A stretch of 64,000 nucleotides of DNA from the NCBI GenBank assembly GCA_949710005.1, contig OX453276.1, positions 27,963,613 through 28,027,612 on the forward strand. Reading direction: 5' to 3'. Source of the stretch: Ricordea florida. Its lineage: Eukaryota; Cnidaria; Anthozoa; Corallimorpharia; Ricordeidae. Shown here piece by piece: positions 1-10,649 of this stretch. The notes under the pieces are model-generated. The model ran no database searches and was not told the DNA's origin. It saw only the letters and a program-made list of their open reading frames with translations. How positions within the stretch are numbered: position 1 is the stretch's first letter; each line of letters starts with the position of its first letter. The translations under genes were made by a program, and so were the position numbers.

Positions 1-65
1 TTAACAAATCGAATGTGGTATTGTTGTCGATAAGAGTACAGCAACGCTAAACCACATTCGACTTG

Positions 66-315
66 TTTTTTACCACGATATCAACATGAAAGAAAATGTT
101 TTTTTCAGAGCGTGAACAAGGTCGTGACACAAAGAAAGGGCAAGCGTTGTCTATAACTTTCTCGCAATACGATTGGTTTATTTCCAAAAATTAGCGTTTC
201 TGATTGCCTATTGCATTGCGTGACACATTGACTCGAGCAGCGTTGTCTAGACTCTCATCGACCCAGGCAAATTAGCTAATCAGATTCCGAGATTAGTAGC
301 AATCGCGGTAAAAAG
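66..315. mobile_element. Small inverted-repeat insertion in TFIIB-like gene, copy A
   Basis: The ends TTTTTACCACGAT and ATCGCGGTAAAAA form 13-bp inverted repeats with one mismatch in A. The segment sits between the two cyclin-like repeats of the TFIIB-like gene. No coding capacity is seen. A separate hairpin with arms TCGAATGTGGT and AACCACATTCGA lies at 9-62. MITE status is inferred, since no clear target duplication was found. Confidence 0.35.
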
Positions 316-900
316 CTTAATAATAAATACAGGTAGCTGCCATCGTCTAAGGGCGGTGTCTATCCATAATTTGAAAAGATTCCAGTTGATTCGTGACTTC
401 ATCAACATCATCCAAATTCAGATTGAAATTCCAGCAATAATAATCTAGGTAATCCGAATAGGATAGAGGAGATTCATTGATTCGTTTCATGACTCGACTA
501 ACATACCGCGGTGGAATTTTAAACATTCGAGCGATATCCCTGTAATTTTGGGGTTTACCACATTCTCCCTAAGCGAAATATACGCTTGCTGCTTGAAGTC
601 CTTTGTCACATTTTCCACGTGGTCGTGGTTTAATTTTATCTAGCAACTCGCTGTATTTATGCTTAGGATGTTGTATAACGCTTTCCGGGATATGATTTTG
701 ATACCAAATCTCATGAATATCGTCACATTTACGATTTAATGAGCGTTCCCTTGGTGGCATTGAATTCCAAAGAGCGTGCCGTCTTACATTGTTTTCTGCT
801 TGACTCGCATTAGGTTTCATCTGGATAAGAGTACTTAATGAGCTTTCCGGTAATAATCCATTATTCGGTATATTACATTGTTCAGAATCCGTACCATATT

Positions 901-1831
901 GAGTCTGGGTTTTGGTCGAGTGTCGAGTGTCGAGGGTAACATGTCGAGTGTCGAGGGTAACATGTCGAGGGTCCCATGTCGAGGGTAGTTAAAAAAGGAA
1001 CCAAATAATAATAAATAAAATATTTAATTCTTTAAAAAAAATTAAAAATAACTATGAAAATAAAGAACGTGCGCTCGACGATAGAGCCTGCATGCGACGG
1101 AAGCGAATCACCCTGGTTGCGATCAATGCGTTTGAGAAAGCGTTGACAGATCCATAACAACAATTACCACTGTATCAGTTCTCATGGATAAAAACAAGAC
1201 AAACTTAAAGAGAATTATTTGATAGCAACCTTCCACCGGTGGTAAGTTTAGTGACTGTGTTCAATTCGAGGTTACTTGACCATGGTTTGTGCGAAAATAA
1301 CCCAGGAAATCAACCACGGCGTGCGGTCTGTTGCCCAATGAAACCTAAGACAAGATATCCTATTATTTTGACAACTGTCGATGGAAAGTGGTCTCAAAAA
1401 CAAAAAGCCTTTCAAAAGTGTGCGGTAACTCCCACACGTACTTTGTCTCGAGTTCGATCAACACGTGTTTTCGGTTTACTTGTTCTTGAGAATTTCGGTG
1501 TATTTCGGTCAAACTGGAACACAATTGGCAAATGGGTCGTGAAAAGGAAAGTTAATAGGCGTCGAACAAATTCTGAGGTGTGTGTCTCATGCTCTGAGAT
1601 TACAGAATTTTAAATTCTGTAAAATACGGTTGGAAAGTGCTAATATAAAACCCGAAAGTTTGGAGGTCATGGAAGAAATTTCTATTTTCGTAGTTATTTT
1701 TAATTTTTTTTTTAAAGAATTAATATTTTATTTATTATTATTTGGTTCCTTTATTAACTACCCTCGACATGCGACCCTCGACACTCGACATGTTACCCTC
1801 GACACTCGACACTCGACCAAAACCCAGACTC
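901..1831. mobile_element. Foldback DNA transposon FB1 (9-bp TSD)
   Basis: The 931-bp insertion is present only in copy A. It is flanked by the 9-bp duplication TACCATATT (892-900 and 1,832-1,840), and B and C show the single-copy empty site. Terminal inverted repeats of roughly 140 bp start GAGTCTGGGTTTTGGTCGAG and contain tandem units built on GTCGAGGGTAACAT. The interior has no convincing gene. Long arms with internal repeats plus a 9-bp duplication fit Mutator-like foldback elements; the superfamily is inferred. Confidence 0.9.
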
Positions 1832-2824
1832 TACCATATTCGATGTCACATCCGAAATTTGCACCACAATCTGAGCAAACATTATCAAATCCTAGTTGAA
1901 CTATATTATGACCTCCACAGTTTTCACTCATATATAGTTTAATACTTGATCGATTTTAAATCACCGTTCATAATTCCCATTAATGCGTCATTCACAGTAA
2001 AAACATGACTTGTCAAATCACCAGATCCAGACTTATTTCGTTTGATTGTCATTCGTTCTATTAACAGATAAACAACTACCATCCGGTGATTCGTCTTCAT
2101 GCGTTCGTAGATCCAACCAACTCGAAAATCTATTATTGTAAAAATCCGCCTCTTTTACGTTATCAACATCAAATCTTCGTTTCACGCTTTCCCAGATATC
2201 ACTAGGTATCATTCCCTTTGAATAGCGTTGATTGATGAAATACCGGAGTTTGTAAAGTCTTCGCTTTCTCTTTGACCTGCTGTTGGAGTCGCTATAAATA
2301 AGCATAATATTCCTAACATGGATCGTCTTGGAGAATTAATATGAAGATTGAGTATTCCGTCATTGGGTTTGAAAAAGGTAAATGTTTTAAACAAATTTAT
2401 ATTTTCGTGGTAGAACCTTTACCTATTTGATAAGAGGATAAGACTTGATTGGCTAAATAATAGCTATGAATTGACCGATATTCTGATTCTAAGTTTTTTA
2501 GTTCATAATTAGGTGCTCTTGTTGTATCTGAATAAACAACAATATTATTGACTGGAGATAAAGTCAACTCGAATTTTAACTCGTGATTTAAACCAAAACG
2601 GATAAAATACACCGTGGTCTTTTCATATTGGATGCGATCATTAGCGAAGTGCACTATTACTAAAAATAGATTTTTCAGCGTGAGATCCCATGAGGCCCCC
2701 TGCAGAGAGTCAGACAAACATTGAGATCAAAACAAAGCAAATGTATCAGCGGGAGTCGCGGTTGTGAACCTAAAAGTGAAAATTTTAGTCAATTCTACGG
2801 TTTATCATTCTAGAAATAAGAGAA

Positions 2825-3248
2825 ATGGTGGGCACCAAACACTGCTGTTGGGGTAGGTGCAAAACAGACTCAAAATATCCAGAAAAATGGCAGGAATCGC
2901 TAAAAGAGTTGGAGAATTCGGGGCATGATGTATTTATACCTTTCCCGAAACCGGCGAAAGACCTCGAAAAGTGCAAGCGTTGGATAGTGGCTTGTTCACG
3001 GGAATTCTTTACGGAGAAAAAACACGTACATTTGTGCTCTTCACTGGTCCGGAGGAAAGAGAAAGGCCCCAAAATCGAGAGAGGAGCCGGTGACAAAGCA
3101 AAAAAAGGTAATTAAAGAGAACTATGGCGAGCAATCAGATGAGTTTCTGAAGTTTATACCGACTGACGATCGGGAATTACTTGAGTCTAGGACAACCGAT
3201 GCCATCAATGAATCAACAACATTTGAAGAAGATCAAGTAACTGTATGA
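2825..3248 (+). pseudogene. THAP-domain transposon gene fragment, copy A
   Basis: Sequence as at 29,373-29,796, with the same one-base shift inside the zinc finger. See that entry for the domain reading. Confidence 0.6.
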
Positions 3249-3308
3249 TGTGACGCGCAAGCACGTGTATGAGAACTTGTCGGGGAAGCTGGTTTCGGAT
3301 CAAGAATC

Positions 3309-3722
3309 TCAGACTGTATATTCAAAATACAAGTTGTCTGAATCCACGTATTTTCTGCCATTTTTCAACGGTTTGTCCGTCATGCGTCCTAGTCCGTCTT
3401 CGATCTCTTCGGCACCATTAATATCTTGCACCGATTTCAATGCGTAGTAATGCACGTGCCCATAGTTGAAAAGCGAAAAGCAAAACTTTGGCGGAGAACC
3501 ATTTGCCATCGTCGATACTCGGATCGAGCGTGTGATGATTTCCGCTATTGATACAGTCGCTCACACGTTTCAGTAGCTCATCTCGTTTTCCGCTCAATTT
3601 CAATCCCCTGCACTTTAACCACCGCTTCAACTGGCCAACAGTGTATTCGTTTGGTTCTCTTTCAAATTTAGAGCCTGGAACGTCGTCTTCGTCGGTGAGA
3701 ACCGTAAAAGATGGAAGCGAAC
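3309..3722 (-). pseudogene. SAP-domain gene fragment (SAP/YqaJ type), copy A
   Basis: Copy of 29,857-30,270. Just left of 3,309 A reads CAAGAATCTC where B and C read CAATAATCTC. The SAP helix pair and the shift just after it are unchanged. Confidence 0.6.
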
Positions 3723-6236
3723 CGCTCGCTATTCACACATTCCCCTTACAAGCATTGCAGAATTGGCGTTTGTTTGTCTGACTCATTGCCTTGTCTCATT
3801 CTGTCACGTCTTTCTTCATATTTTATATGTAAGTCTTCATATGTTTTAAACAGATCATATCTTTTCGTTTCCTGGAGTTTTTCACCCCCATATAATACCA
3901 CGATGTCATCAACTAGATTTCTTCCTACGTTATTGACTACCGTATTATTTGCATGCCCGGCCTGTAACCACCAAATCAAAGACTAGAAAAAAACTATTTG
4001 GTACAATGACCATAGGTTGAGATAATTGAGGAATATTCAAATATATTTTTTCTTTTTTTTTTTAAATCCACTCCTAAAATACAAGGCATATCCTCCCAAT
4101 TATTTAGTTCGTCTTTTGTCATCCATTTGAATCCGTGGGTTGGTAATGGTTGGCACATGGCCCATCAATAAAGATTATTCGCGTCTAGGTATATTATAAA
4201 TTCACTTGGTTTCGTTGGATCATAATGCTACATATATTTGTTATTGGCTTTACCATATCTATTGCTAATCATTGACACACCACCTCTGGACCTGGTACCG
4301 GATTCTATCATATGAAGCATGTCGACATCTTTGAGTAATTCTGGTTTGACTCCAGTTAATTTCAAACATGCGTTCCATTCTAAACCAGTAGCCGTAAAAT
4401 ACCAGAGTGGTTCTAATTTATAATTTTCCAGACATTCATCTCGGAAATTCTCAAACACATCCGCTAATAATAGCACATCAGATTTTAAATATAAGTCGTG
4501 GTAATGCTACACTGATTTCATACCAAATTCATTCCATACATTTTGTACGTGTTGGTAATCTTTTTGTAATTTTAACACACCAAAAGCACGTACCAACTAT
4601 GGCAAGCAAACATTTGCATTCACCTCTTCTAAAATCTGGGAATCTATGGACCTTCATATCAAACAATCCAGCTCCGTATTTATATTTAAATCAAAATATA
4701 AACAAGTGCTCCTTCTAAGCCAAACGTAGACTCTAACTTCGTCCGAACATGAACATTTTTCTGATCTACTCCACTCTAGTTTTCCATCGTCAGCAGTGGC
4801 CAACTCGAAAGCCTACAGCTTCTTTGGCCACTGCACACGATACATCAGCAAAGTAATTCATCTCTTTTTTTTTCCTTCTTCTATTTTTCCTTTTGGCTCA
4901 TTTTAATACCTATATTGTAATTATGTTTTTCTCTTGTAATCGTCGTGTAAAATAAAGATTGAATTGAATTGAATTCGGAAATATTTTTTCCACTTAACTT
5001 GAAATAAAAATCTTCTTTTGTTGATAATTCTGAGGCTTTTAGTCTATCATAATTCTCAAACCAATCATAGGGAAAATCTCCCTTTCTTTGCAATAATTCT
5101 AATTGGTTACCCTGATAATAAGTCGATAAATGTATAAGTTTGTCTATTGGTAAATTCCCAACTAAATTATCTAAGCTAGTTGCCGTGAATCTAAAACTAT
5201 CAATGAATCTTATATACATATATACTGAAAATTTTTTACCAGTTTTGTCTACTCTAGTATCCACCCGTATTTGTTTTGAAAATGAAATATAACGTTCTTC
5301 CGTATTAGCAATGCAATCGATTCGACCACCAGTTTCCTCGATTAGGTTTAATTTTTTAATGAACAGGTGAGAGTCGTGAGTATGTAACACAACTAGAATA
5401 AATTTTGATTTTTTATAATTTATGTTGCATTCATTATGAGCTGCACCACGATATTTTAGCTGTTAAGTGAAAATGGTCTAAGACCTTATTACTGTCAAGT
5501 GGTTTTTCACAAATATGACAATGGGTCGCTTTATTGTAATCGATTTGATCCGAGGTTGATAGTATTACATCCATTGGATATTTGATCTTTTGGTAAATCT
5601 CTTGAGTCCTTTTTTCTAAGCCTAGAACAAATTCTTTCACGACATCATTCTCTTCGGATTTAGCTGTGTAATTTAGTAATTTTGGTTTACAAATCGCAAT
5701 ATCACTTGGTTGTAAGAAATAACAAAATCCAGACGGTGTTTGTTTCTTATATTTTTGGGTAAAGCTTTTGTTTTCATTTTTTAAGAAAGTGTCTATCGTT
5801 TCAGAAAAACAATCAAAATCAGCATAAATAACAAAAGGTACTCGCATCTTTCGATTGTAATTTTTGAATTGGATTGTTTGGGGGGATTTATCTGGATTCA
5901 TTGGCAATATTACATTTGCTTTCTCATGTTTACGACAAGATTTGTCATGTTTGGTCAGACTTCTCGCAATTAAACGAATTAAAACATCGAAAACAGAAGA
6001 ATCTAGCATGTCCATGATTATTAATTTGAGATGATATGAGTCTACTAAAAAATTCTTAATCCAGCAATAATGATTCGCATTCTCATTAGAAATAAACAGT
6101 AAATTTGTATATTGGTCTCTTTCTAGGATTCTGTCGCTATTTCTCAGTATGGAATCTTCTTGTTATACTGTTGTAACCAATAACATTAATAGAATATGGG
6201 TTACGTTTTTCAAATTCGTCTATGTCTTTATATTCT

Positions 6237-8856
6237 CAGGGTCCGAAATTAACTTTTTTAGGCAGGCGCCAGCTACGGAAGCTTTAAAGGGACATGTATA
6301 AAATTCTTGAGTTCGAGTTGTTAAGTACGAGTTGTTGAGTACGAGTTCGAGTTGTTAAGTACGAGTTGTTAAGTGCGAGTTGTTAAGTGCGAGTTGTTAA
6401 ATACGAGTTGTTAAGTACGAGTTGTTAAGTTCGAGTTGTTAAGTACGAGTTGTTAAGTACGAGTTGTTAAGTACGAGTTGTTAAATACGAGTTCGAGTTG
6501 CTAAGTACGAGTTGTTAAGTACGAGTTGTTGAGTACGAGTTCGAGTTGTTAAGTACGAGTTGTTAAGTGCGAGTTGTTAAGTACGAGTTGTTAAGTGCGA
6601 GTTGTTAAGTACGAGTTGTTAAATACGAGTTCGAGTTGCTAAGTACGAGTTGTTAAGTGCGAGTTGTTAAGTACGAGTTGTTAAGTGCGAGTTGTTAAGT
6701 ACGAGTTGTTAAATACGAGTTCGAGTTGCTAAGTACGAGTTGCTAAGTACGAGTTGTTAAGTGCGAGTTGTTAAGTACGAGTTGTTAAGTGCGAGTTGTT
6801 AAGTACGAGTTGTTAAATACGAGTTCGAGTTGCTAAGTACGAGTTGCTAAGTACGAGTTGCTAAGTACGAGTTGTTAAGTGCGAGTTGTTAAGTGCGAGT
6901 TGTTGAGTACGAGTTCGAGTTGAATCAGCGGTATCAAAGTGAAAGTATCGCGGGAGCAAAATCTGTTTCAAAAACCAAAGAAGTCTTTGCATGCGAGGAG
7001 GAAGCTATGGTTCTGCTTTATTTAGGCACTTTAGCGCCAGATTCGGTTGCGCCGGTTCACATTCAACAATACCCGTTTCTTTCAAGCAAACACCAGCTGG
7101 ACTTGACGAATCCTTGCGATTTTCTCCAGGACTTTTGGTATTGTTATTGTTTTTACTTACAAATGAAATATTTTCCGTGGCTATTAGGCTTAGCGAACCA
7201 CCGCAAGAGAATAAAAACAACCATATGTTATATAAAGGAATAACTTGCACTAGTAACTGGGAAAACGTCGCGAAATATGGTCAATCATACCTAATTATTC
7301 TTTTTAGTCCAAGGATCTTTATTACAATGCAAGTTAAATTAATGTTCGAAATGAAACAGCTCGATTTCGGTCCAGTTGCGTGGTATAAAACGAGATTCAT
7401 GACTCGTCAGCAATTTAAATGTAAAGGATAAGTGCTGCGTGTTCCATATTTCCGTCTACTAATGGGACATAGGGAGGCAAAACACCCTTGACAACCTCAG
7501 TGTAATGAAAAAGTAGAAATAATACACCAATAGTTGCAGCAACTGGGCCTCCTCCGCAGCACATCTTTGTCAGTCCAAATCGTTTAAAAGTCACTCGACA
7601 GATTTTGCTCCCGCGATACTTTCACATTAGTACCGCTGATTCAACTCGAACTCGTACTCAACAACTCGAACTCGTACTTAACAACTCGCACTTAACAACT
7701 CGCACTTAACAACTCGCACTTAACAACTCGTACTTAACAACTCGAACTCGTACTCAACAACTCGTACTTAACAACTCGTACTTAGCAACTCGAACTCGTA
7801 CTCAACAACTCGTACTTAACAACTCGTACTTAGCAACTCGAACTCGTATTTAACAACTCGTACTTAGCAACTCGTACTTAACAACTCGCACTTAACAACT
7901 CGTACTTAGCAACTCGAACTCGTACTTAACAACTCGTACCTAGCAACTCGAACTCGTATTTAACAACTCGTACTTAACAACTCGCACTTAACAACTCGTA
8001 CTTAACAACTCGCACTTAACAACTCGTACTTAACAACTCGCACTTAGCAACTCGTACTTAACAACTCGAACTCGTACTCAACAACTCGTACTTAACTCGT
8101 ACTTAACAACTCGAACTCGTATTTAACAACTCGTACTTAACAACTCGCACTTAACAACTCGCACTTAACAACTCGCACTTAACAACTCGAACTCGTACTC
8201 AACAACTCGTACTTAACAAGTCGTACTTAACAACTCGAACTCGTACTCAACAACTCGTCTTTAACAACTCGAACTCAAGAATTTTATACATGTCCCTTTA
8301 AAGCTTCCGTAGCCAGCTGGCGACTGGAATTTTTTTTTCAGTCGCCATATGGAAAAATGAAATGTGGTCGCCAAAAAGCGACAATAAATTCTTCCTTTGC
8401 AGCGAAACACAAGCCACAACTTTTGGTCGCCAATTTTTCTTTTAAGAATCAGAACGAAGAGAACGTGTTTGGGGCCGCAATGGCGATTTTTCCGCTAACG
8501 AATAAGATTAAATACAAACACGCTGATTATTTATACACCTACCATTGAAAAACCACCACGAACGAATCAAATGCCGGCCATATACGCAGTTTCGTGCGAC
8601 TGCCAAATGTTTCATGTCAACTTTATACCTTCTCTTGTCTCTACGTTTTGGAGAAGAAATGTACGCGACTGAAAAACTGCCGTTTGGTTCTTTGCTCTAT
8701 GTTCAAAACGATCTTTCCTTTCGCGTTCTGTCAAGACGATCGACACATCGCTATGAAATAGTTAATCGCCCGCTGGCGTCCGGTTGTGAAATTCTGGTCG
8801 CCAGTGCAAAATTTTTGGTCGCATTGGCGACCAGGAAAGCGCAACTTCGGACCCTG
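6237..8856. mobile_element. hAT-like MITE in pPolB, copy A (itself interrupted)
   Basis: The ends are CAGGGTCCGAAATT and the inverted AACTTCGGACCCTG, flanked by the 5-bp repeat ATTCT (6,232-6,236 and 8,857-8,861). It is split by the FB2 element at 6,274-8,311. Without FB2 it is the same 576-bp element as at 32,785-33,360. Confidence 0.8.
6274..8311. mobile_element. Minisatellite foldback element FB2
   Basis: This 2,038-bp insertion is unique to copy A. Its outer ends are TACGGAAGCTTTAAAGGGAC and the inverted partner, with a 6-7 bp duplication (GCCAGC/T). Each arm is about 0.65 kb of a 14-bp tandem unit, CGAGTTGTTAAGTA with variants, forward at about 6,305-6,925 and inverted at about 7,641-8,275. 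The inverted symmetry continues past the arrays into GAATCAGCGGTA and GTGAAAGTATCGCGGGAG. The 0.6-kb centre shows short overlapping frames but no recognisable gene. Confidence 0.88.
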
Positions 8857-9236
8857 ATTCTACAGGGAATTTAATACTGGTCCAGTCAAATTTTTTAGAA
8901 TTTTCTTTCCTTTGTGAGGTTAGCCTCTGTGGATCTTTTTTTACTGAAAAACGGCTGATGTGACGGCCCATTTAAAGCACTCGTTATCATTTAGATTCTT
9001 AACATTAACCACCGCTTTTTTATCAGCAATGCATTTTGGTAATTGAATATAACTACTGCCGGAAATTGGATCCGCGTCCACAACTTGCATATCAAAATGT
9101 TCAACATTGACGAATCGCCATACCATACCTTCGGCTTGAAATTATCAGATTCAGTTATTCATATAGGCTTACCAGCATTAAATCCAGCAAACATTTCTTC
9201 TGGTTCACATGTTGGGCAATCTAATTTGAGTCAATG

Positions 9237-10649
9237 CAGAATCTGGGATTGGGGTGGTTGCGTTAAAATTTGTTGGGAATTTTGGTTTAAAAGGTGGTCG
9301 AAGTTTGGTTTACGTTTGGGAAGTTTTGGCGAAATTTGGTTTTAGTGGTGGACGAAAGCTGGGTTAAGTTTATGGAGTTTATTATTTTGTTGCTGATTTT
9401 GGTGAGACCTCGTTAAAAATTTATGAAAAATTTATTTGGTTTTAGAGGCGCGTCATGATCGGCTACTCATCACGATTTCTCAATAACCAACGTTGTTGAC
9501 GTTCAATTTGTGGTAAGGTGAACTTACGCCGTGATGATTTAGAAATATAGAAACAAGTAAAACTAAGCGCATTGTCGTAAGAAGGCATCAAAAGTGATCA
9601 GTATCGTAGCTACTTCTGTAGCTACTTCTACTCACTTCGGAAATAAAGTCTGCACAATTCTATGTCACGTGGACCAGGGATTAACTGGATGTAATTATTC
9701 GCAATTGTGTTGATATAAGCGCCATCTGTTCTCGCAGGCAAATTCACAGGAATCACGTACTGTAGTCTGACGGATTCAGATGCTTTAACGCAAAAGGGTT
9801 TACCCTTGATATCCCTAAATTAATGTTAAGCTTGTCTGTATACAATTTTCCCGTACACGCATATCTTGAACAGAAAATATCAAGGCCACTTCCGCCTTGA
9901 CAGTGAGATTCGCCAAAGAACTTTTTAACAGCAACTTAGGGATAAGGAAACAATGATTCACAGTCTACAAAGGAATTTAAGTGAAGAACAACAAGCGAGG
10001 TTAAGATCGGAAAGTGAATTACAGCGAGAAAGAAGCGCGCTTGCACAACTGGAAGAAAACTGGCAACGTGAACGATTATCTTATGAGCAAGAACTGCAAA
10101 CTAAAGAGAACACTTAAAGTCTCTGTGATGAATTTCATCGAAGTACATCTTAAAACACCTCTATAAGTTAAAGCCTACTTAACTGTTGCGAATCTGCTTC
10201 GTGATATTAAACTTTACAGAGCGAGGTGCAAAGTCCAATGTAAGAAATTACGACCTCAGCATATACATTACACGGACAGAAAAGAGCATTGGAAAGCTGA
10301 GCAAGAAAGGAAATCTTAACAAAACAACCATGTTACCTTCTGGTATATCCTGGTTTGTTAAACAAGAAACAAATGAAAGCAAATCCCTTCCCTCGATCTT
10401 TAACTCAAATTTTATCAGAAGCCGATCAGACTTCGGCTCCTCGGACAGGTGAGCTTGAAGTGAACGACGCTACGTAAAACAACTTGAAATGACGAAAGAC
10501 GGGTCTTAAAGGGGGGAAGAGACAATAGAAAGATAGTAAATAACCTATACCCCTTGAATTTAGCAAAGACGTTCGAAGGTTTTCAAGATTTATGTTTGTT
10601 TTGTGAAAATTTGTTCGTGTTTACGAAATTGGATCGCGGGGAAATTTAA
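9237..10649. other. No intact gene; spacer between Polinton and piggyBac, copy A
   Basis: This stretch holds TTGG-rich sequence upstream of the polymerase start, a small hairpin around 9,610-9,630 (two GTAGCTACTTCT units), and a coiled-coil gene fragment at 9,953-10,117. TTAA sites are present, but I could not assign one as the piggyBac terminus. Confidence 0.5.
9953..10117 (+). pseudogene. Coiled-coil ORF fragment, copy A
   Basis: A 54-codon frame runs from ATG to TAA. It is rich in Glu, Gln, Arg and Leu with heptad-like spacing (for example NLSEEQQARLRSESELQRE), so a coiled coil is likely. The helix-rich sense continues a little upstream without a start. It is deleted in copy C. No family was recognised; it is probably a gene fragment carried by a transposon. 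Confidence 0.35.

Larger units (their letters stand above)
1..1931 (-). pseudogene. TFIIB-like transcription factor, copy A, interrupted
   Basis: This is the same gene as 27,375-28,479 but cut by a 931-bp foldback element at 901-1,831. Copy A also has a substitution at codon 2 that changes the first cysteine of the N-terminal zinc ribbon to serine (SENC instead of CENC). The in-frame TAG in the first cyclin-like repeat is shared with B and C. The second cyclin-like repeat lies off the left end of the window. Confidence 0.72.
2707..3784. mobile_element. THAP/SAP transposon remnant inside capsid gene, copy A
   Basis: This roughly 1.1-kb segment interrupts the capsid gene and is bounded by inverted GAGTCAGACAAAC and GTTTGTCTGACTC. 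It carries two convergent gene fragments: a THAP-domain gene (+) and a SAP-domain gene (-). No matching target duplication was found, so the exact ends are uncertain. Confidence 0.5.
1939..4052 (-). pseudogene. Polinton minor capsid protein, copy A
   Basis: This is the copy A version of 28,487-30,600, with the same breaks and the same internal THAP/SAP insertion. It differs by several substitutions, such as Thr-Arg-Ala where B has Thr-Lys-Ala in the beta-rich core and Pro where B has Leu in the C-terminal part (DESPDGS against DESLDGS). Confidence 0.65.
1..9236 (-). mobile_element. Degenerate Polinton/Maverick, copy A (partial)
   Basis: Minus-strand remnants in order from the right are the protein-primed DNA polymerase B, the minor capsid protein and the TFIIB-like factor. 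The element continues off the left edge of the window; copies B and C show that an ATPase and membrane-protein genes follow. Every gene is frameshifted or interrupted. Integrase, protease and major capsid genes were not recognised. Confidence 0.8.
4067..9236 (-). pseudogene. Polinton protein-primed DNA polymerase B, copy A
   Basis: This is the copy A version of the polymerase described at 30,615-33,740. Here the gene is stretched by 2,044 bp because a foldback element landed inside the hAT-like MITE that already split it. The exonuclease motif region lies at about 5,790-5,850 and the palm region at about 4,150-4,210, both on the minus strand. The C-terminal half, with the YxDTD-type catalytic motif, is missing. 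Confidence 0.75.

Noticed and set aside
2785-3096. Minus-strand ORF opposite the THAP gene
   Set aside because: Mirror of the THAP frame on the other strand, with no domain signal. The plus strand has the THAP motifs.
6893-7431. Plus-strand ORFs in the centre of FB2
   Set aside because: They start inside the minisatellite arm, overlap each other in two frames and show no motif. Probably chance.
6305-8275. CRISPR-like array of short repeats
   Set aside because: The 14-bp units are directly tandem without unique spacers, occur in two inverted blocks, and lie in a eukaryotic transposon.
10186-10452. Plus-strand 88-codon ORF before piggyBac
   Set aside because: Low-complexity composition, no motif. 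Copy C changes its start. Likely chance in a decayed region.
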